From contig NC_014414.1 in assembly GCF_000152825.2 (NCBI RefSeq), forward strand, positions 248,001 to 312,000: DNA of 64,000 nucleotides, written 5' to 3'. The DNA is from Parvularcula bermudensis HTCC2503 (GTDB lineage: Bacteria > Pseudomonadota > Alphaproteobacteria > Caulobacterales > Parvularculaceae). This document shows positions 19,763 through 28,170 of the stretch, piece by piece (position 1 is the first letter of the stretch; each line of letters begins with the position of its first letter). The notes beneath the pieces are model-generated. The model saw only the letters and a program-made list of their open reading frames with translations. It had not been told where the DNA came from and did not search any database. Made by a program: the position numbers and the translations under genes.

Positions 19763-20335
19763 TCAGAGCTTGGCCCCGAGGGTCAGCGTGTATTGATCAG
19801 TATCTGAATCTTCGATGTCATAGCGAACATAGTCGGCCCGCAGATAGAACGGATCGAGGACCGCGACACTGGCCCCGATACCATAAGCGAAGCCTTCTTC
19901 GTTCTCGGTCTCTTCAAACCCAACAGCTTCGGCCTTGAGGGCGACGGTCGCGCCGCCGAGGCGGGCATGGACGCTCAGCCGCTCGCTGATGGGGTAGGAA
20001 ATCCGCAGGAAGCCGGCGAGGGAGTATTCCTGGCTGACCACGACCTCCCTGCCCGCAATGACGTCTTCCTCATCATCGAGGCCGAGGACGGATTCCCCTT
20101 CGAGCGCCAGAAACTGACCGAAATTCAACCCGAGACGCGCCACAACGCCGCCGAATTCGGCATCATTGGTCCGACCATTTATCTCAGCCCAGCTATAACC
20201 GGCCTCAAGATAGGCGTCATAATTGTCGGTAACGGATTGCGCAGCCGCCGATGATCCAGCAATGGCCGATGAACCAAAGGTCACAAGAGCCAGTCCTGCA
20301 AGGATAGATGGTGAACGCATGACTTTTGAACGCAT
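19763..20335 (-). CDS. Small outer-membrane beta-barrel protein, copy B
   Basis: The 190-residue precursor is a paralogue of the adjacent 184-residue barrel. After a signal peptide ending in the SSAAAQ region, the mature part has alternating strands: DAYLEAGYSWAEI, VARLGLNFGQFLALEGES, YSLAGFLRISYPISERL, FYLRADYVRYDIED. It ends TLTLGAKL, with Leu rather than Phe at the C-terminus. ATG 20335 has a GGGAGG ten bases or so upstream; ATG 20320 five codons later is the alternative. The choice exists because a 15-base tandem duplication has doubled the start region. The pair probably arose by gene duplication and may form one transcript (55-base gap). Confidence 0.78.
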   Translation of the reverse strand: MRSKVMRSPSILAGLALVTFGSSAIAGSSAAAQSVTDNYDAYLEAGYSWAEINGRTNDAEFGGVVARLGLNFGQFLALEGESVLGLDDEEDVIAGREVVVSQEYSLAGFLRISYPISERLSVHARLGGATVALKAEAVGFEETENEEGFAYGIGASVAVLDPFYLRADYVRYDIEDSDTDQYTLTLGAKL

Positions 20336-20342
20336 GACTTTT
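20313..20342. repeat. Perfect 15-bp tandem duplication across the start codon of barrel gene B
   Basis: The unit GAACGCATGACTTTT occurs at 20313-20327 and again at 20328-20342. On the minus strand each copy carries an ATG, so the protein begins MRSKVMRS with a five-residue repeat. Being 15 bases it keeps the frame. Confidence 0.95.
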
Positions 20343-20572
20343 TTTCCTCCCTGCCGCCTCCGTGTTTCCAAAAAAGGACGCAAGGCAGCAACTTGTCGGC
20401 AACGACTCAATTCCCGTGCCAGTATTAACGATTTAGAAAGGAAAACCCTGACGAGGAAAGGCTTTTCTCTATTTTTTCCGTCGAAGTTTTTGAGAAATCC
20501 CAGATCTTGCCCACCGAACACCTGGCTTGTGCCAAAGTGGAACAGACAACGGACATACCAGGGAGAAAAAAG

Positions 20573-20647
20573 TGGCAGTCCCTAGGGGAATCGAACCCCT
20601 CTTTCCAGGTTGAAAACCTGGCGTCCTAACCGATAGACGAAGGGACC
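20573..20647 (-). tRNA. tRNA-Glu (anticodon UUC)
   Basis: A 75-base cloverleaf on the minus strand with encoded CCA. The acceptor stem GGTCCCT pairs with AGGGACT (first pair G-U), the anticodon stem is CCAGG/CCTGG around the loop TTTTCAA giving UUC, and the T arm is GAGGGG-TTCGATT-CCCCT. The D arm holds GGTTAGGAC. A T6 tract begins one base after the CCA and may end transcription. Confidence 0.96.
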
Positions 20648-20673
20648 GCGGACGGCGCCGGGCCGGAACCGGA

Positions 20674-20702
20674 CGTATAAGCATCGCGCTGGGGCGTTGC
20701 AA
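20674..20702 (-). promoter_or_regulatory. Sigma-70-type promoter of tRNA-Glu
   Basis: On the minus strand TTGCAA (20702-20697) and TATACG (20679-20674) are spaced by exactly 17 bases, and the -10 lies 26 bases before the tRNA 5' end. The GC-rich discriminator after the -10 is what stringently controlled stable-RNA promoters show. Confidence 0.68.
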
Positions 20703-20750
20703 TAGTTTTCCGCCCCCCAAACCGCGTTCGGCGCGTCGCCCTCTAAAGGC

Positions 20751-22583
20751 TCAAGCGTCCTTCACCACCGCGCCATCCTCCAGGTGAATCTGCGCGGCAT
20801 TGCCGCCCCGATACTCATCCGGCTTGATGCGGCCCGCCAGGTGCAGTCGCTGCCCGGCCCGGCCCGCCTCGAGGAGATCGCCGAGAGGCTGCCCGACACA
20901 ACCAAAGGCAATACCGCGCGCCCGGCCTCCAGTGTCGTCGGCCAGGGTGACGGCCATGTGCTTGTCCTTGAGAACACGCAGCTCCCGCACAGATATATCG
21001 GCCAGGGCAAAACGCGGCTCGGGATTGCCATTGCCAAAGGGAGCCGCCTGAAGCAGGCCGTCATGGAGGCTGCGCGTGATCCCCGTGGGGGCGACTATCC
21101 CGTCGAGGCTGAGGACACGATCGGCCTGCGCCGCGGCAATGGCCTCGCCCAGACGCGCGTCCAGAAACGCCCGCAGCTCGCCAAGCCCGTCCCGCCGCAC
21201 CGTCAACCCCGCCGCCATGGGGTGGCCGCCGCCACCGAGTAAGAGGCCCGCCTCCACCGCAGCACCGATGGCCGCCCCCAGATCGACCCCCGGCAAGGAC
21301 CGTCCCGATCCCTTTCCCTCCTCCCCCGCAAGGGAGATCACGAGGGCGGGACGGCCAAAGCGTTCCTTGAGCCGTCCGGCCACGATACCAATGACCCCCG
21401 GATGCCACCCCTCACCGGCGACAACCAAGGGCAAGGGGGCGTCGCGGTCGCCCTGGTCCTCCGCGGCTTTGCACGCCTCCTCCAGGACCGCGGCTTCGAC
21501 CCCCTGACGAATACCGTTGAGATCGGACAGCTCCGCCGCGAGGGCCGCCGCCTTGACCGGATCGTCGGTGGTAAGGAGGTCGAAGGCCGTCATGGCATGG
21601 CCGATGCGCCCGGCCGCATTGATACGGGGGCCGATCGCATAACCGAAATGGGCGGCCGCCGCCGGCCCTTTGGCCCCGGCCTCGGCGGCCAAGGCCCTGA
21701 TCCCCTGATTGCCCGACCCGGCTCCTTCGATATGCCCAAGAAGGGCAAGCCCCTGGCGGGTCAGGGTCCGCCCAAGGCCCTTCAGCGGCATGACATCGCA
21801 CACCAAGCTCAGCGCCACGAGATCGAGCAGTCGAAGGAGGTCGGGGGGGGGCCGATCGGCGAAGAATCCGCGCTCGCGTAAGGTCCGATTGAGCGCCACG
21901 AGCGTCAAAAAGGTGACGCCCCCGGCCGACAGCATCGTCAATCCCGACAGACAATCGGGCCGGTTGGGATTGACCACCGCCACCGCCGTCGGGGCAGGCA
22001 AGGACATCAAGTGATGATCCACGACGATGACCTCGAGCCCCTCTTCTGCCGCGGCTGCCAAGACGCCATGGGCCGTAGCGCCGCAATCGAGGGTGACGAT
22101 GAGCGAGGCCCCCTTCTCTTTCATCGCGAGGAAGGCGGGCAGGTTGGGCCCATATCCCTCCGATTGACGATTGGGCAGGTGAATGAGCGGGGCGGCCCCC
22201 ACCGCGCGGAGATAGCGCGCCATGATGGCCGAGGACGTCGTCCCATCGACATCGAAGTCCCCGAAAAGGCCAATGGTTTCACCGGCGATGATCGCATCGG
22301 CAAGGCGCGCCGCAGCGGTATCCATCCCCTTGAGGCAGGAGGGGTCGGGCAGATCATCGCGGAGCCGGGGGGACAGCCAAGCGGCGGCCAGATCCGGCGT
22401 TACCTGGCGGGCCGCCACCACTTCGCTCAGCAAGGGATCTATGTCCAGCCGCTGGGCAATCGTCTCGGCGGCGCGCGCGTCGAAGGCACGGCGGCGCCAA
22501 CGCCGCCCCGTCACCGATCGGGTGACCCCGAGAAAGGCGGTCTCGACGAGGTGATCGTCGGAGCTCAAGGGAGTTGTCGACAT
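20751..22583 (-). CDS. recJ: Single-stranded-DNA-specific exonuclease RecJ
   Basis: The 610-residue protein is a DHH-family 5'-3' exonuclease used in RecF recombination and mismatch repair. The N-terminal FLGVTRSVTGRRW is typical of alphaproteobacterial RecJ. Metal-binding motifs follow: FGDFDVDGTTS, LDCGATAHGV, VVDHHLM, then VCDVMPLKG, INAAGRIGHA, and the DHHA1 motif GGGGHPMAAGL. The C-terminal OB-like domain includes KDKHMAVTLAD. ATG 22583 gives the family start, although its AAAGGAGG is unusually close to the ATG; longer upstream frames only read through a repeat. The gene is divergent from a DUF6460 gene, with an 18-bp tandem repeat between them. Confidence 0.94.
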   Translation of the reverse strand: MSTTPLSSDDHLVETAFLGVTRSVTGRRWRRRAFDARAAETIAQRLDIDPLLSEVVAARQVTPDLAAAWLSPRLRDDLPDPSCLKGMDTAAARLADAIIAGETIGLFGDFDVDGTTSSAIMARYLRAVGAAPLIHLPNRQSEGYGPNLPAFLAMKEKGASLIVTLDCGATAHGVLAAAAEEGLEVIVVDHHLMSLPAPTAVAVVNPNRPDCLSGLTMLSAGGVTFLTLVALNRTLRERGFFADRPPPDLLRLLDLVALSLVCDVMPLKGLGRTLTRQGLALLGHIEGAGSGNQGIRALAAEAGAKGPAAAAHFGYAIGPRINAAGRIGHAMTAFDLLTTDDPVKAAALAAELSDLNGIRQGVEAAVLEEACKAAEDQGDRDAPLPLVVAGEGWHPGVIGIVAGRLKERFGRPALVISLAGEEGKGSGRSLPGVDLGAAIGAAVEAGLLLGGGGHPMAAGLTVRRDGLGELRAFLDARLGEAIAAAQADRVLSLDGIVAPTGITRSLHDGLLQAAPFGNGNPEPRFALADISVRELRVLKDKHMAVTLADDTGGRARGIAFGCVGQPLGDLLEAGRAGQRLHLAGRIKPDEYRGGNAAQIHLEDGAVVKDA

Positions 22584-22633
22584 GCCTCCTTTATGTGCGC
22601 CCTGCGACGCTCCACCGGAAGGGGCCGCCGCCC

Positions 22634-22705
22634 CCCGCTTTTCCCCAAATGCCCGCTTTTCCCCACACCCCCGTGTTTCCCCACGCCCCCGCTTTTCCCC
22701 ACGCC
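22634..22705. repeat. Four tandem 18-bp repeats between recJ and the DUF6460 gene
   Basis: Units at 22634-22651, 22652-22669, 22670-22687 and 22688-22705 share the pattern CCCGCTTTTCCCCANNNN, with variation in the last four bases and CGTGT for CGCTT in unit three. As the period is a multiple of three, both strands stay open across it. There are no spacers, so it is not a CRISPR. Confidence 0.93.
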
Positions 22706-22740
22706 ATGGACAATCCGCCCCGCAGTCGCGACAACGCGGC

Positions 22741-23052
22741 ATGATCTCCCTCCGAACCCTTATCAAGCTCGTCATTGCCTGTCTGATCGTCGGCGCGATG
22801 CTGTCCTTTATCGGCGCCGATCCGTTGGACTTCTGGCGCGGCCTGTGGAGCGCCCTGCGCGATGCTGTACAAAGAGTGTTCGACGAAGGGCTGTCAGGGG
22901 CCTTACGGATACTGAACCTGATCGCCCTTGGCGCCGTCATCGTGCTCCCCCTCTGGGGCCTGAGAGAAGTCTTGCGGCGGCGGCGTCCCCCGGCCGCGCC
23001 TGGGCCGCATGACCGGTCCCCCGACCAGCCCCGGGATCCATCTCCAAGATAA
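22741..23052 (+). CDS. DUF6460-type small membrane protein
   Basis: The 103-residue protein has two hydrophobic helices, about 5-24 (LIKLVIACLIVGAMLSFIG) and 59-78 (ILNLIALGAVIVLPLWGL), separated by an amphipathic stretch with DPLDFWRGLW, and ends in a basic, proline-rich tail. This matches the alphaproteobacterial family DUF6460, of unknown function. ATG 22741 is chosen because it starts right at the conserved region. An in-frame ATG at 22582 would prepend 53 residues made of a six-residue repeat encoded by the tandem repeat; that ATG overlaps the recJ ATG on the other strand, and nothing supports its use. Confidence 0.72.
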   Translation: MISLRTLIKLVIACLIVGAMLSFIGADPLDFWRGLWSALRDAVQRVFDEGLSGALRILNLIALGAVIVLPLWGLREVLRRRRPPAAPGPHDRSPDQPRDPSPR

Positions 23053-23072
23053 GGGCGAGGGATCGCGCGCCG

Positions 23073-24305
23073 TTATCGGCCCTCGCGACATCCTGTACAG
23101 CGTCCGCAGGGGGCCGGGGACCGTTCGCCGAAATGGGCAAGCAGGGCCATGCGATGGCACCCCACCGTCTCGGCGAAGTCGACCATGGTGCCAAGTCGAC
23201 GGGTTTCCGCCTGTTTGACGAGGGAGTCCGCTTCGCTGTTCTCAATCAACCGGCGACGGGCAATGACGTCACCCCGGCCGTAGAGAAGATGCGCCTTTGC
23301 GGGGGCGCCATCGCGACCGGCCCGCCCGATTTCCTGGTAATAGGCTTCGAGGCTCGAGGGGAGATCGCGGTGAATCACAAAGCGGATATCGGGCTTGTCG
23401 ATTCCCATCCCGAAAGCGACCGTCGCCGCAATCACGAGGCCCCGCCGCTCAGTGAAGGCATTGAGGATCTCCAGCCGCTCGGTCTCGGGCAGTCCGGCAT
23501 GATAGGCAAAGGCGCGACGCCCGCTCGCCTCGATTTGCCGGGCCACGGCCTCCGTCCCGCGGCGGGTTCGACAATAGACGATGCCGCTCTCCCCCCGATG
23601 CCAGGCCAGAAGGCTGTGGAGCTTCCCATCCCGGGGCGTTTTGTCGTGGACACCGAGAAAAAGGTTCGGCCGGTCGAGGCTAAGGCGAACCCGTGCAACC
23701 TCCCCGCCGAACAGCGCCGCCTTGATATCCGCCTCGGTGTCCCGGTCCGCCGTCGCCGTGAAGGCCGCAATGGGGATCTTGGGAAACACCGTTCGTAACT
23801 GGCCCAATTGGCGGTAATCGGCGCGAAATTGATGGCCCCATTGGCTGATGCAATGGGCTTCGTCGACGGCAATCAAGGTGACAGGCAACGACCGCAGCGC
23901 CGAAAGCATGCGGCCGGTCATCAAGCGCTCAGGGCTCATATAAAGGAGGTCGAGCTGTCCTTCCCGCGCAGCGGTCCAGTCGGCGATGTTCTGGGCGCGA
24001 TCCCGCCCCGAATGGATCATACCCGCCCTGATGCCCCGCGCATGCAGCGACTGGACCTGGTTTTCCATCAGCGCGATGAGCGGCGAGACGACAATCGCCA
24101 CCCCTGATAATAAATAAGCTGGGAGTTGATAACAAAGGGATTTCCCCGCCCCCGTTGGCATCAAGGCGAGCACGTCCTCGCCCCGCATCAAATGCCCGAT
24201 GACCCGGCGCTGACCGGGGCGAAAGGCGGCGACTCCGAAGGCGGCCAGCCCCTCCTCGAGGGAATCGGCGTGTGGGGGCGCGTACTGAACGGCAGGCTGC
24301 GCCAT
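23073..24305 (-). CDS. recQ: RecQ-family ATP-dependent DNA helicase, short form
   Basis: The 410-residue protein has the complete RecQ motor: motif I MPTGAGKSLCYQ (Walker A at 51-56), motif Ia SPLIALMENQV, the VDEAHCISQWGHQFRADY motif II/aromatic-rich loop (DEAH at 148-151), TATADRDT motif III, GIVYCRTR motif IV, VAFGMGIDKPDIR motif V and YYQEIGRAGRDG motif VI. The RecQ zinc site is present at the C-terminus (VGCHRMALL...FGE...CGRCTGC). It ends there, lacking the winged-helix RQC and HRDC domains of about 600-residue RecQ. It would unwind 3'-tailed DNA during repair. It stops 20 bases from the convergent DUF6460 gene. Confidence 0.9.
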   Translation of the reverse strand: MAQPAVQYAPPHADSLEEGLAAFGVAAFRPGQRRVIGHLMRGEDVLALMPTGAGKSLCYQLPAYLLSGVAIVVSPLIALMENQVQSLHARGIRAGMIHSGRDRAQNIADWTAAREGQLDLLYMSPERLMTGRMLSALRSLPVTLIAVDEAHCISQWGHQFRADYRQLGQLRTVFPKIPIAAFTATADRDTEADIKAALFGGEVARVRLSLDRPNLFLGVHDKTPRDGKLHSLLAWHRGESGIVYCRTRRGTEAVARQIEASGRRAFAYHAGLPETERLEILNAFTERRGLVIAATVAFGMGIDKPDIRFVIHRDLPSSLEAYYQEIGRAGRDGAPAKAHLLYGRGDVIARRRLIENSEADSLVKQAETRRLGTMVDFAETVGCHRMALLAHFGERSPAPCGRCTGCREGR

Positions 24306-24376
24306 CGAACATCCACATGTTAGCTTAGGATCGGTGTTATCAGCTGATTCGTCCGTGGGGGCCCGATCAAGGCCTT

Positions 24377-25045
24377 CTATCCCTCCCCACCGGTGGTCTC
24401 CTCGGCGAGCTGGCGCAGCGCCGCCAGCAGCTCCGCCTTGGGCAGAGCGCCCGGGAAGCCGGCCTTCTCATTGACGATAAAGGTCGGCACCCCCGTGACG
24501 CCGCCAGCCCGCAATTCGCTCATCTCCTGCGCGATGTCCGCCCGATCTTCATCGGAGGCCAGACGCGCCTCGATATCGGCGCCGCCAAGTCCCGCTGTCT
24601 CCGCCGCCGCGGCGAGGACGTCATGTCGTGAGATATCGGCCCCCTCCGTCCAATAGGCCTCGAACAGCGCCGCCACCATCTCCCGCCCCCCCCCTTCAAG
24701 GCCCGCCCAGCGGACGACCCTGTGGGCATCGAGCGTGTTGGGCAGACGGTCAGGCCGATCGAGGGCAAAGGACAGGCCCACATCCGCCATGGCCTCGTGC
24801 AGGGCAGACACAACCCTTGCGCGAATCTCGGAATCAGGAAACTTCTCTTGCCATACGCTTTCGCGGTCTCGTCCCGCAACCGGCGTGGTGGGATCAAGCT
24901 GGTAGGGGCGAAAACGCACACCGAGATCGAATTCGAAGGACAAGGCCATGGCAGCCCAGTCAAGACCGCGAAAACCAATGAAACACCAAGGGCAGACAAG
25001 GTCCAACACGACGTCGATCGTCAATTGGGGACGGGGAGTGGACAC
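24377..25045 (-). CDS. DsbA-family (FrnE-like) thiol oxidoreductase
   Basis: The 222-residue cytosolic-type protein starts with IDVVLDLVCPWCFIGFRGLD, the thioredoxin-fold CPWC site of FrnE/DsbA-like 2-hydroxychromene-isomerase-related proteins. Later PNTLDAHRVVRWA and the cis-proline segment GVTGVPTFIVNEK are conserved. Families of this type reduce or isomerise disulfides and are linked to oxidative-stress tolerance. I placed the start at GTG 25045, which gives the usual length; the frame extends to ATG 25135 with 30 extra residues of no clear signal-peptide character. It is divergent from a Fur-family regulator. Confidence 0.82.
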   Translation of the reverse strand: MSTPRPQLTIDVVLDLVCPWCFIGFRGLDWAAMALSFEFDLGVRFRPYQLDPTTPVAGRDRESVWQEKFPDSEIRARVVSALHEAMADVGLSFALDRPDRLPNTLDAHRVVRWAGLEGGGREMVAALFEAYWTEGADISRHDVLAAAAETAGLGGADIEARLASDEDRADIAQEMSELRAGGVTGVPTFIVNEKAGFPGALPKAELLAALRQLAEETTGGEG

Positions 25046-25212
25046 AAGGGGCCTCAGAGGTTGTCGCCCCGACGTCACAGCGAAAATGGCCAACTCATAC
25101 AAGCCGATTAGTTTGACGAGAGGCCTGTTCATCACACGCGATATTTGTAAACTTTAAGACAGAAAAAATTGTACCGGCCGAAAAACGGCTGGGCACGGGA
25201 GGCAGGCAGAGA

Positions 25213-25629
25213 ATGCAGGGCGCGATGGCCGAAGACGCGATGACCCGGAACGAGCGATTGGTGTTGGAGGTTCTGGGCCGCGAGGAAGAACCAATGAAGG
25301 CCTATGAGCTTCTGGCGGCGCTCAAGGACAAGGGGGTGAAGGCGCCGATGACCGTCTATCGTGCCCTTGATCGACTGGAATTACGCGGATTGGTGCATAA
25401 GCTCGACGCCATGAATGCGTTTGTCGCCTGTAATCACGATCAACCGCATCGGGTCCAAATGTTCACCATGTGCTCTGAATGCTCCAAGGTGACGGAAATC
25501 AAGGAACAGCGAGTGACCTCTGTTAATTGGCAGGGTATCGCGAAGATCGGCACCGAGAACGGCTTTGAGGCCTCGTCCGCCCGGGTCGAACTGCGCGGCA
25601 TTTGCGCGGAGTGCCGTAGCCTGAGCTGA
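25213..25629 (+). CDS. Fur-family metal-responsive repressor, Zur-like
   Basis: The 138-residue protein has the Fur layout: an N-terminal winged helix (ERLVLEVLGREEEPMKAYELLAAL in two pieces, then KAPMTVYRALDRLELRGLVHKL) and a metal-binding dimer domain with CNHDQPHRVQMF, the CSEC pair and a final CAEC pair that would hold structural zinc. The single-His CNHDQPH segment and lack of the HHDH motif of iron-type Fur favour a zinc sensor. Two starts are possible (ATG 25213 after GGGAGG, or ATG 25225). No znu transporter genes lie beside it, so the regulon cannot be inferred from context. Confidence 0.85.
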   Translation: MQGAMAEDAMTRNERLVLEVLGREEEPMKAYELLAALKDKGVKAPMTVYRALDRLELRGLVHKLDAMNAFVACNHDQPHRVQMFTMCSECSKVTEIKEQRVTSVNWQGIAKIGTENGFEASSARVELRGICAECRSLS

Positions 25630-25666
25630 GCGTGCCGCGATGACGGGGGCTGCCCCGATCTTCCCG

Positions 25667-26452
25667 TCAGACACGGCTGCGTGACCGGTCTCCCGGATAA
25701 AGGACGATGGCGTCGTCAAGTGCCGAGGCAAATTCCCAAGGGAGATCACCTAATCCGCTTCTGGTCTCCCCCGCCACTTCCATCAGAACATAGCGCCGAC
25801 CGTTGATCTTGACGGTGTGATCCCCCCGTTGGACCGGCACCCTGACCGCCAGAAGCACATGGCGTTTTGAGGGAAGCCTGACGAAGTGCGGGTCAAGCCG
25901 GGGGTCGAGACTGAGAAGCATCGCCGCCGCAAGGGTCGCCTTGCTGTCGCAATCGCCATAGCCCCGGCGGATGACCTCATCGGGCGGCAGGAATCCCTCG
26001 CGGGGAATGCGGTAGCGGATCTGACGCTGGAGATGGGCCTGAACCTCGGCGGCCAGGGCCCGCCCATGATCGGCGCCGATATGGTCCCGGCTATACGCAT
26101 AAAGCTTCGCACTATGCTGATCCGCCAGACCGTAATAATCAGGTCGCCAGGCACCATCGGGGTCCTGGTCTAATTCCTCTTCGAGCCCGAAGGTCGACCA
26201 CACCGTTTCGGCCACCTCCTCGAACTGCGCCTTGCTGCTCACCCCTTTCACGCGAAACGCCATAGGCCCCTCGAAAACGACACGAACGGACGGCCCATAT
26301 TCTTGCCTGACCGCGGCGCGCACCGCCCTTGCCGTGGCGGGATCGCGGAAGCTGGGTCCCCCTTGGGAGTGGCTTGTGGCGCAGGCACTCAACGCCATCA
26401 CGCCCCCGACCACTAAATAAAACAAGGCTCCTCGCCGTAATCGCACTGCCAT
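25667..26452 (-). CDS. Transglutaminase-like lipoprotein
   Basis: The 261-residue precursor has a basic N-terminus, a hydrophobic stretch and a lipobox LSAC with the acylated cysteine at residue 24, so it should be a lipoprotein. The C-terminal half contains a transglutaminase/cysteine-protease-like core: RRGYGDCDSKATLAAAML supplies the cysteine, and KRHVLLAV the histidine; a later E/D could complete the triad. ATG 26452 follows GAGGGG by eight bases. The substrate is unknown; related bacterial transglutaminase-like proteins act on peptides or envelope proteins. It is convergent with the Fur-family gene, 37 bases away, and stands alone. Confidence 0.72.
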   Translation of the reverse strand: MAVRLRRGALFYLVVGGVMALSACATSHSQGGPSFRDPATARAVRAAVRQEYGPSVRVVFEGPMAFRVKGVSSKAQFEEVAETVWSTFGLEEELDQDPDGAWRPDYYGLADQHSAKLYAYSRDHIGADHGRALAAEVQAHLQRQIRYRIPREGFLPPDEVIRRGYGDCDSKATLAAAMLLSLDPRLDPHFVRLPSKRHVLLAVRVPVQRGDHTVKINGRRYVLMEVAGETRSGLGDLPWEFASALDDAIVLYPGDRSRSRV

Positions 26453-26587
26453 GCGCCCAGCCCCTCTTATCAACATTATAGTCAATTAAGCGGCAAATAC
26501 GGAAAGCCAGAGGACAAAATAAGGTCATTTTGCGGCAGTGCACCTAAGAGGGGAACGCGCACCCTATGCCCCTCCTACGGGGAGGGG

Positions 26588-27301
26588 TCACGCGATCTCC
26601 CCTTTCAAAAACGCAGCGAGAAAGGCCCCTATCCGGTCACGATCGGATGGGTTGTCGAGACTGCGCCGCCCGAAAGCCGCAACATCCCCGGGAATGTCCT
26701 CGGCCCGGCAGGCCAACAGGGCACGGGCAAAATCGTGGGAGAACTCCGGGTGGAACTGTAAGGATAAGGAGCGCCCCTGCGCATAGCGAATAATCCCATT
26801 AGGACAGAAGGGAGAGCCGCCAAGACGGACGGCCCCCGAGGGAAGGCGGACGACCTGGTCCTTATGAGACACGGCACAGGCCAGGCGGTGCCCCTCGACC
26901 CCCGGCATGTCGTCCATCACCTCATATGTATGGACCCCCACCCCCCAGCCGCGGTCGGAAAGCTCGACCCGCCCGCCAAAGGCATGGGCCATGATCTGAT
27001 GACCGAAACAGATCCCGATCATCGGGCGACCGCTCTTGGCCCATTGTCTGATATCGTCGGTTAGCGGACCGATCCACTCATGATCCTCATAGACCCCCGC
27101 CGGGGAGCCGGTGACGATCAACGCCGCGTCCTCTTCCGAAGGCGCAAGGGGGATCCGCTCCCCCTCAAGCGTTTTGATCGTGCTCGGGGTGGTGACGAGA
27201 CCGGCACGGCCCAGCATCTCCACCATCATCGTCGGATATCCCGGGAATCGGTCTTGGAGAGGGGCCGGCGGAACCCCGGTCTCCGCAATCAGCAATTTCA
27301 C
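26588..27301 (-). CDS. Class I glutamine amidotransferase-like protein
   Basis: The 237-residue protein is a stand-alone class I GATase domain like the GMP-synthase-type amidotransferases YfeJ/GuaA1-related. The nucleophile is the cysteine in MIGICFGHQIMAHAFGG; the His-x-Glu pair is in LSLQFHPEFS; VSHKDQVVRLP is the usual third motif. GTG 27301 has AAGGGAAGG nine bases upstream; the reading frame continues to 27820 but that part is antisense to the hydratase gene. It is divergent from that gene with 63 bases between starts. Such proteins hydrolyse gamma-glutamyl bonds or glutamine; a partner synthase is not present. Confidence 0.83.
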   Translation of the reverse strand: MKLLIAETGVPPAPLQDRFPGYPTMMVEMLGRAGLVTTPSTIKTLEGERIPLAPSEEDAALIVTGSPAGVYEDHEWIGPLTDDIRQWAKSGRPMIGICFGHQIMAHAFGGRVELSDRGWGVGVHTYEVMDDMPGVEGHRLACAVSHKDQVVRLPSGAVRLGGSPFCPNGIIRYAQGRSLSLQFHPEFSHDFARALLACRAEDIPGDVAAFGRRSLDNPSDRDRIGAFLAAFLKGEIA

Positions 27302-27364
27302 AGTCTTGCCTTCCCTTACCGCGACGCCCAAGCCACACCTAAAAGCTCGAAGAAGGATCTGTCG

Positions 27365-28117
27365 ATGACCGAAGAGATCATCATGACGCAAGAAGAGGGC
27401 GTTCTGCGCCTGCGGATTGCGCGGGAGACCAAAAAGAACGCTCTCACCCAGGAGATGTATCTCACCCTCGCCGAAGCGATGGAAGGCGTCCCCGACATGC
27501 CGGAGATCGGGGCGGTTCTGTTCGAGGGCAGTGATGAGATCTTCACCGCGGGCAATGATCTCTCCGCCTTTGTCACCGCGCCGCCGGCCGATGGCAGCAA
27601 ACCGCCGGTCTGGCGGTTGCTCGAGGCAACGGCCCGCTGCCCCGTCCCAGTAATCGCCGCCGTCGCCGGCCCCGCAATCGGGATCGGCACGACGCTTTTG
27701 CTGCACTGCGATCTGATCGTTGCCGCGCCGGAGGCCTATTTCCACACCCCCTTCGTCGACCTCGCCGCCGTGCCCGAAGGGGGCGCAAGCTACCTCATGC
27801 CAAAGCGCCTCGGTCGGCAATTGGCGAGTGAGTTCTTGCTCTTATCCCGACCTGTTCCGGCGCAGCGCGCCTATGAGATGGGCTTCGTCAACGCCGTTGT
27901 GACCGAGGGGCCGGTGCGAGACTATGGCTTCGACCTCGCCAAGGATCTCGCCGCAAAACCGCGGGAGGCCATGCGCCAATCAAAGGCGCTGATGTGCCAT
28001 GAGACCGACGACATGCTCGCCCATATGGAGACCGAGTTCCGGGAATTCGCCAAGCGCCTCAGCTCGGACGAGATGAAATCCGTCATCATGGCGATGATGC
28101 AGCGCAAAAAGGGGTAA
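27365..28117 (+). CDS. Enoyl-CoA hydratase/isomerase (crotonase) family protein
   Basis: The 250-residue protein has the crotonase fold: RIARETKKNALTQEM near residue 18, the first oxyanion-hole segment TAGNDLSAF, and GPAIGIGTTLLLHCDLIVAA supplying the second oxyanion Gly, followed by HTPFVDLAAVPEGGASYLMPKRLG in two pieces. The Glu in VPEGG matches one catalytic glutamate; the other hydratase Glu is replaced by a small residue around GIGTT, so isomerase or another crotonase activity is possible. A short 90-residue helical C-terminus follows. ATG 27365 has AAGAAGGA upstream. No other fatty-acid-oxidation gene is adjacent. Confidence 0.85.
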   Translation: MTEEIIMTQEEGVLRLRIARETKKNALTQEMYLTLAEAMEGVPDMPEIGAVLFEGSDEIFTAGNDLSAFVTAPPADGSKPPVWRLLEATARCPVPVIAAVAGPAIGIGTTLLLHCDLIVAAPEAYFHTPFVDLAAVPEGGASYLMPKRLGRQLASEFLLLSRPVPAQRAYEMGFVNAVVTEGPVRDYGFDLAKDLAAKPREAMRQSKALMCHETDDMLAHMETEFREFAKRLSSDEMKSVIMAMMQRKKG

Positions 28118-28170
28118 GGCCACACAAGGCCCCACCCCTCCCATCCCCTTTGGGGGCTCACATACCATCC

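Noticed and set aside
22634-22705. CRISPR array
   Set aside because: Units are contiguous 18-mers without spacers and there are no cas genes.
22582-22740. N-terminal extension of the DUF6460 protein through the 18-bp repeats
   Set aside because: It would encode a low-complexity six-residue repeat before the conserved start and overlap the recJ start codon; more likely non-coding.
27302-27820. N-terminal extension of the amidotransferase frame to 410 residues
   Set aside because: The extra part lies antisense to the enoyl-CoA hydratase gene; GTG 27301 with a good ribosome site gives the normal domain.
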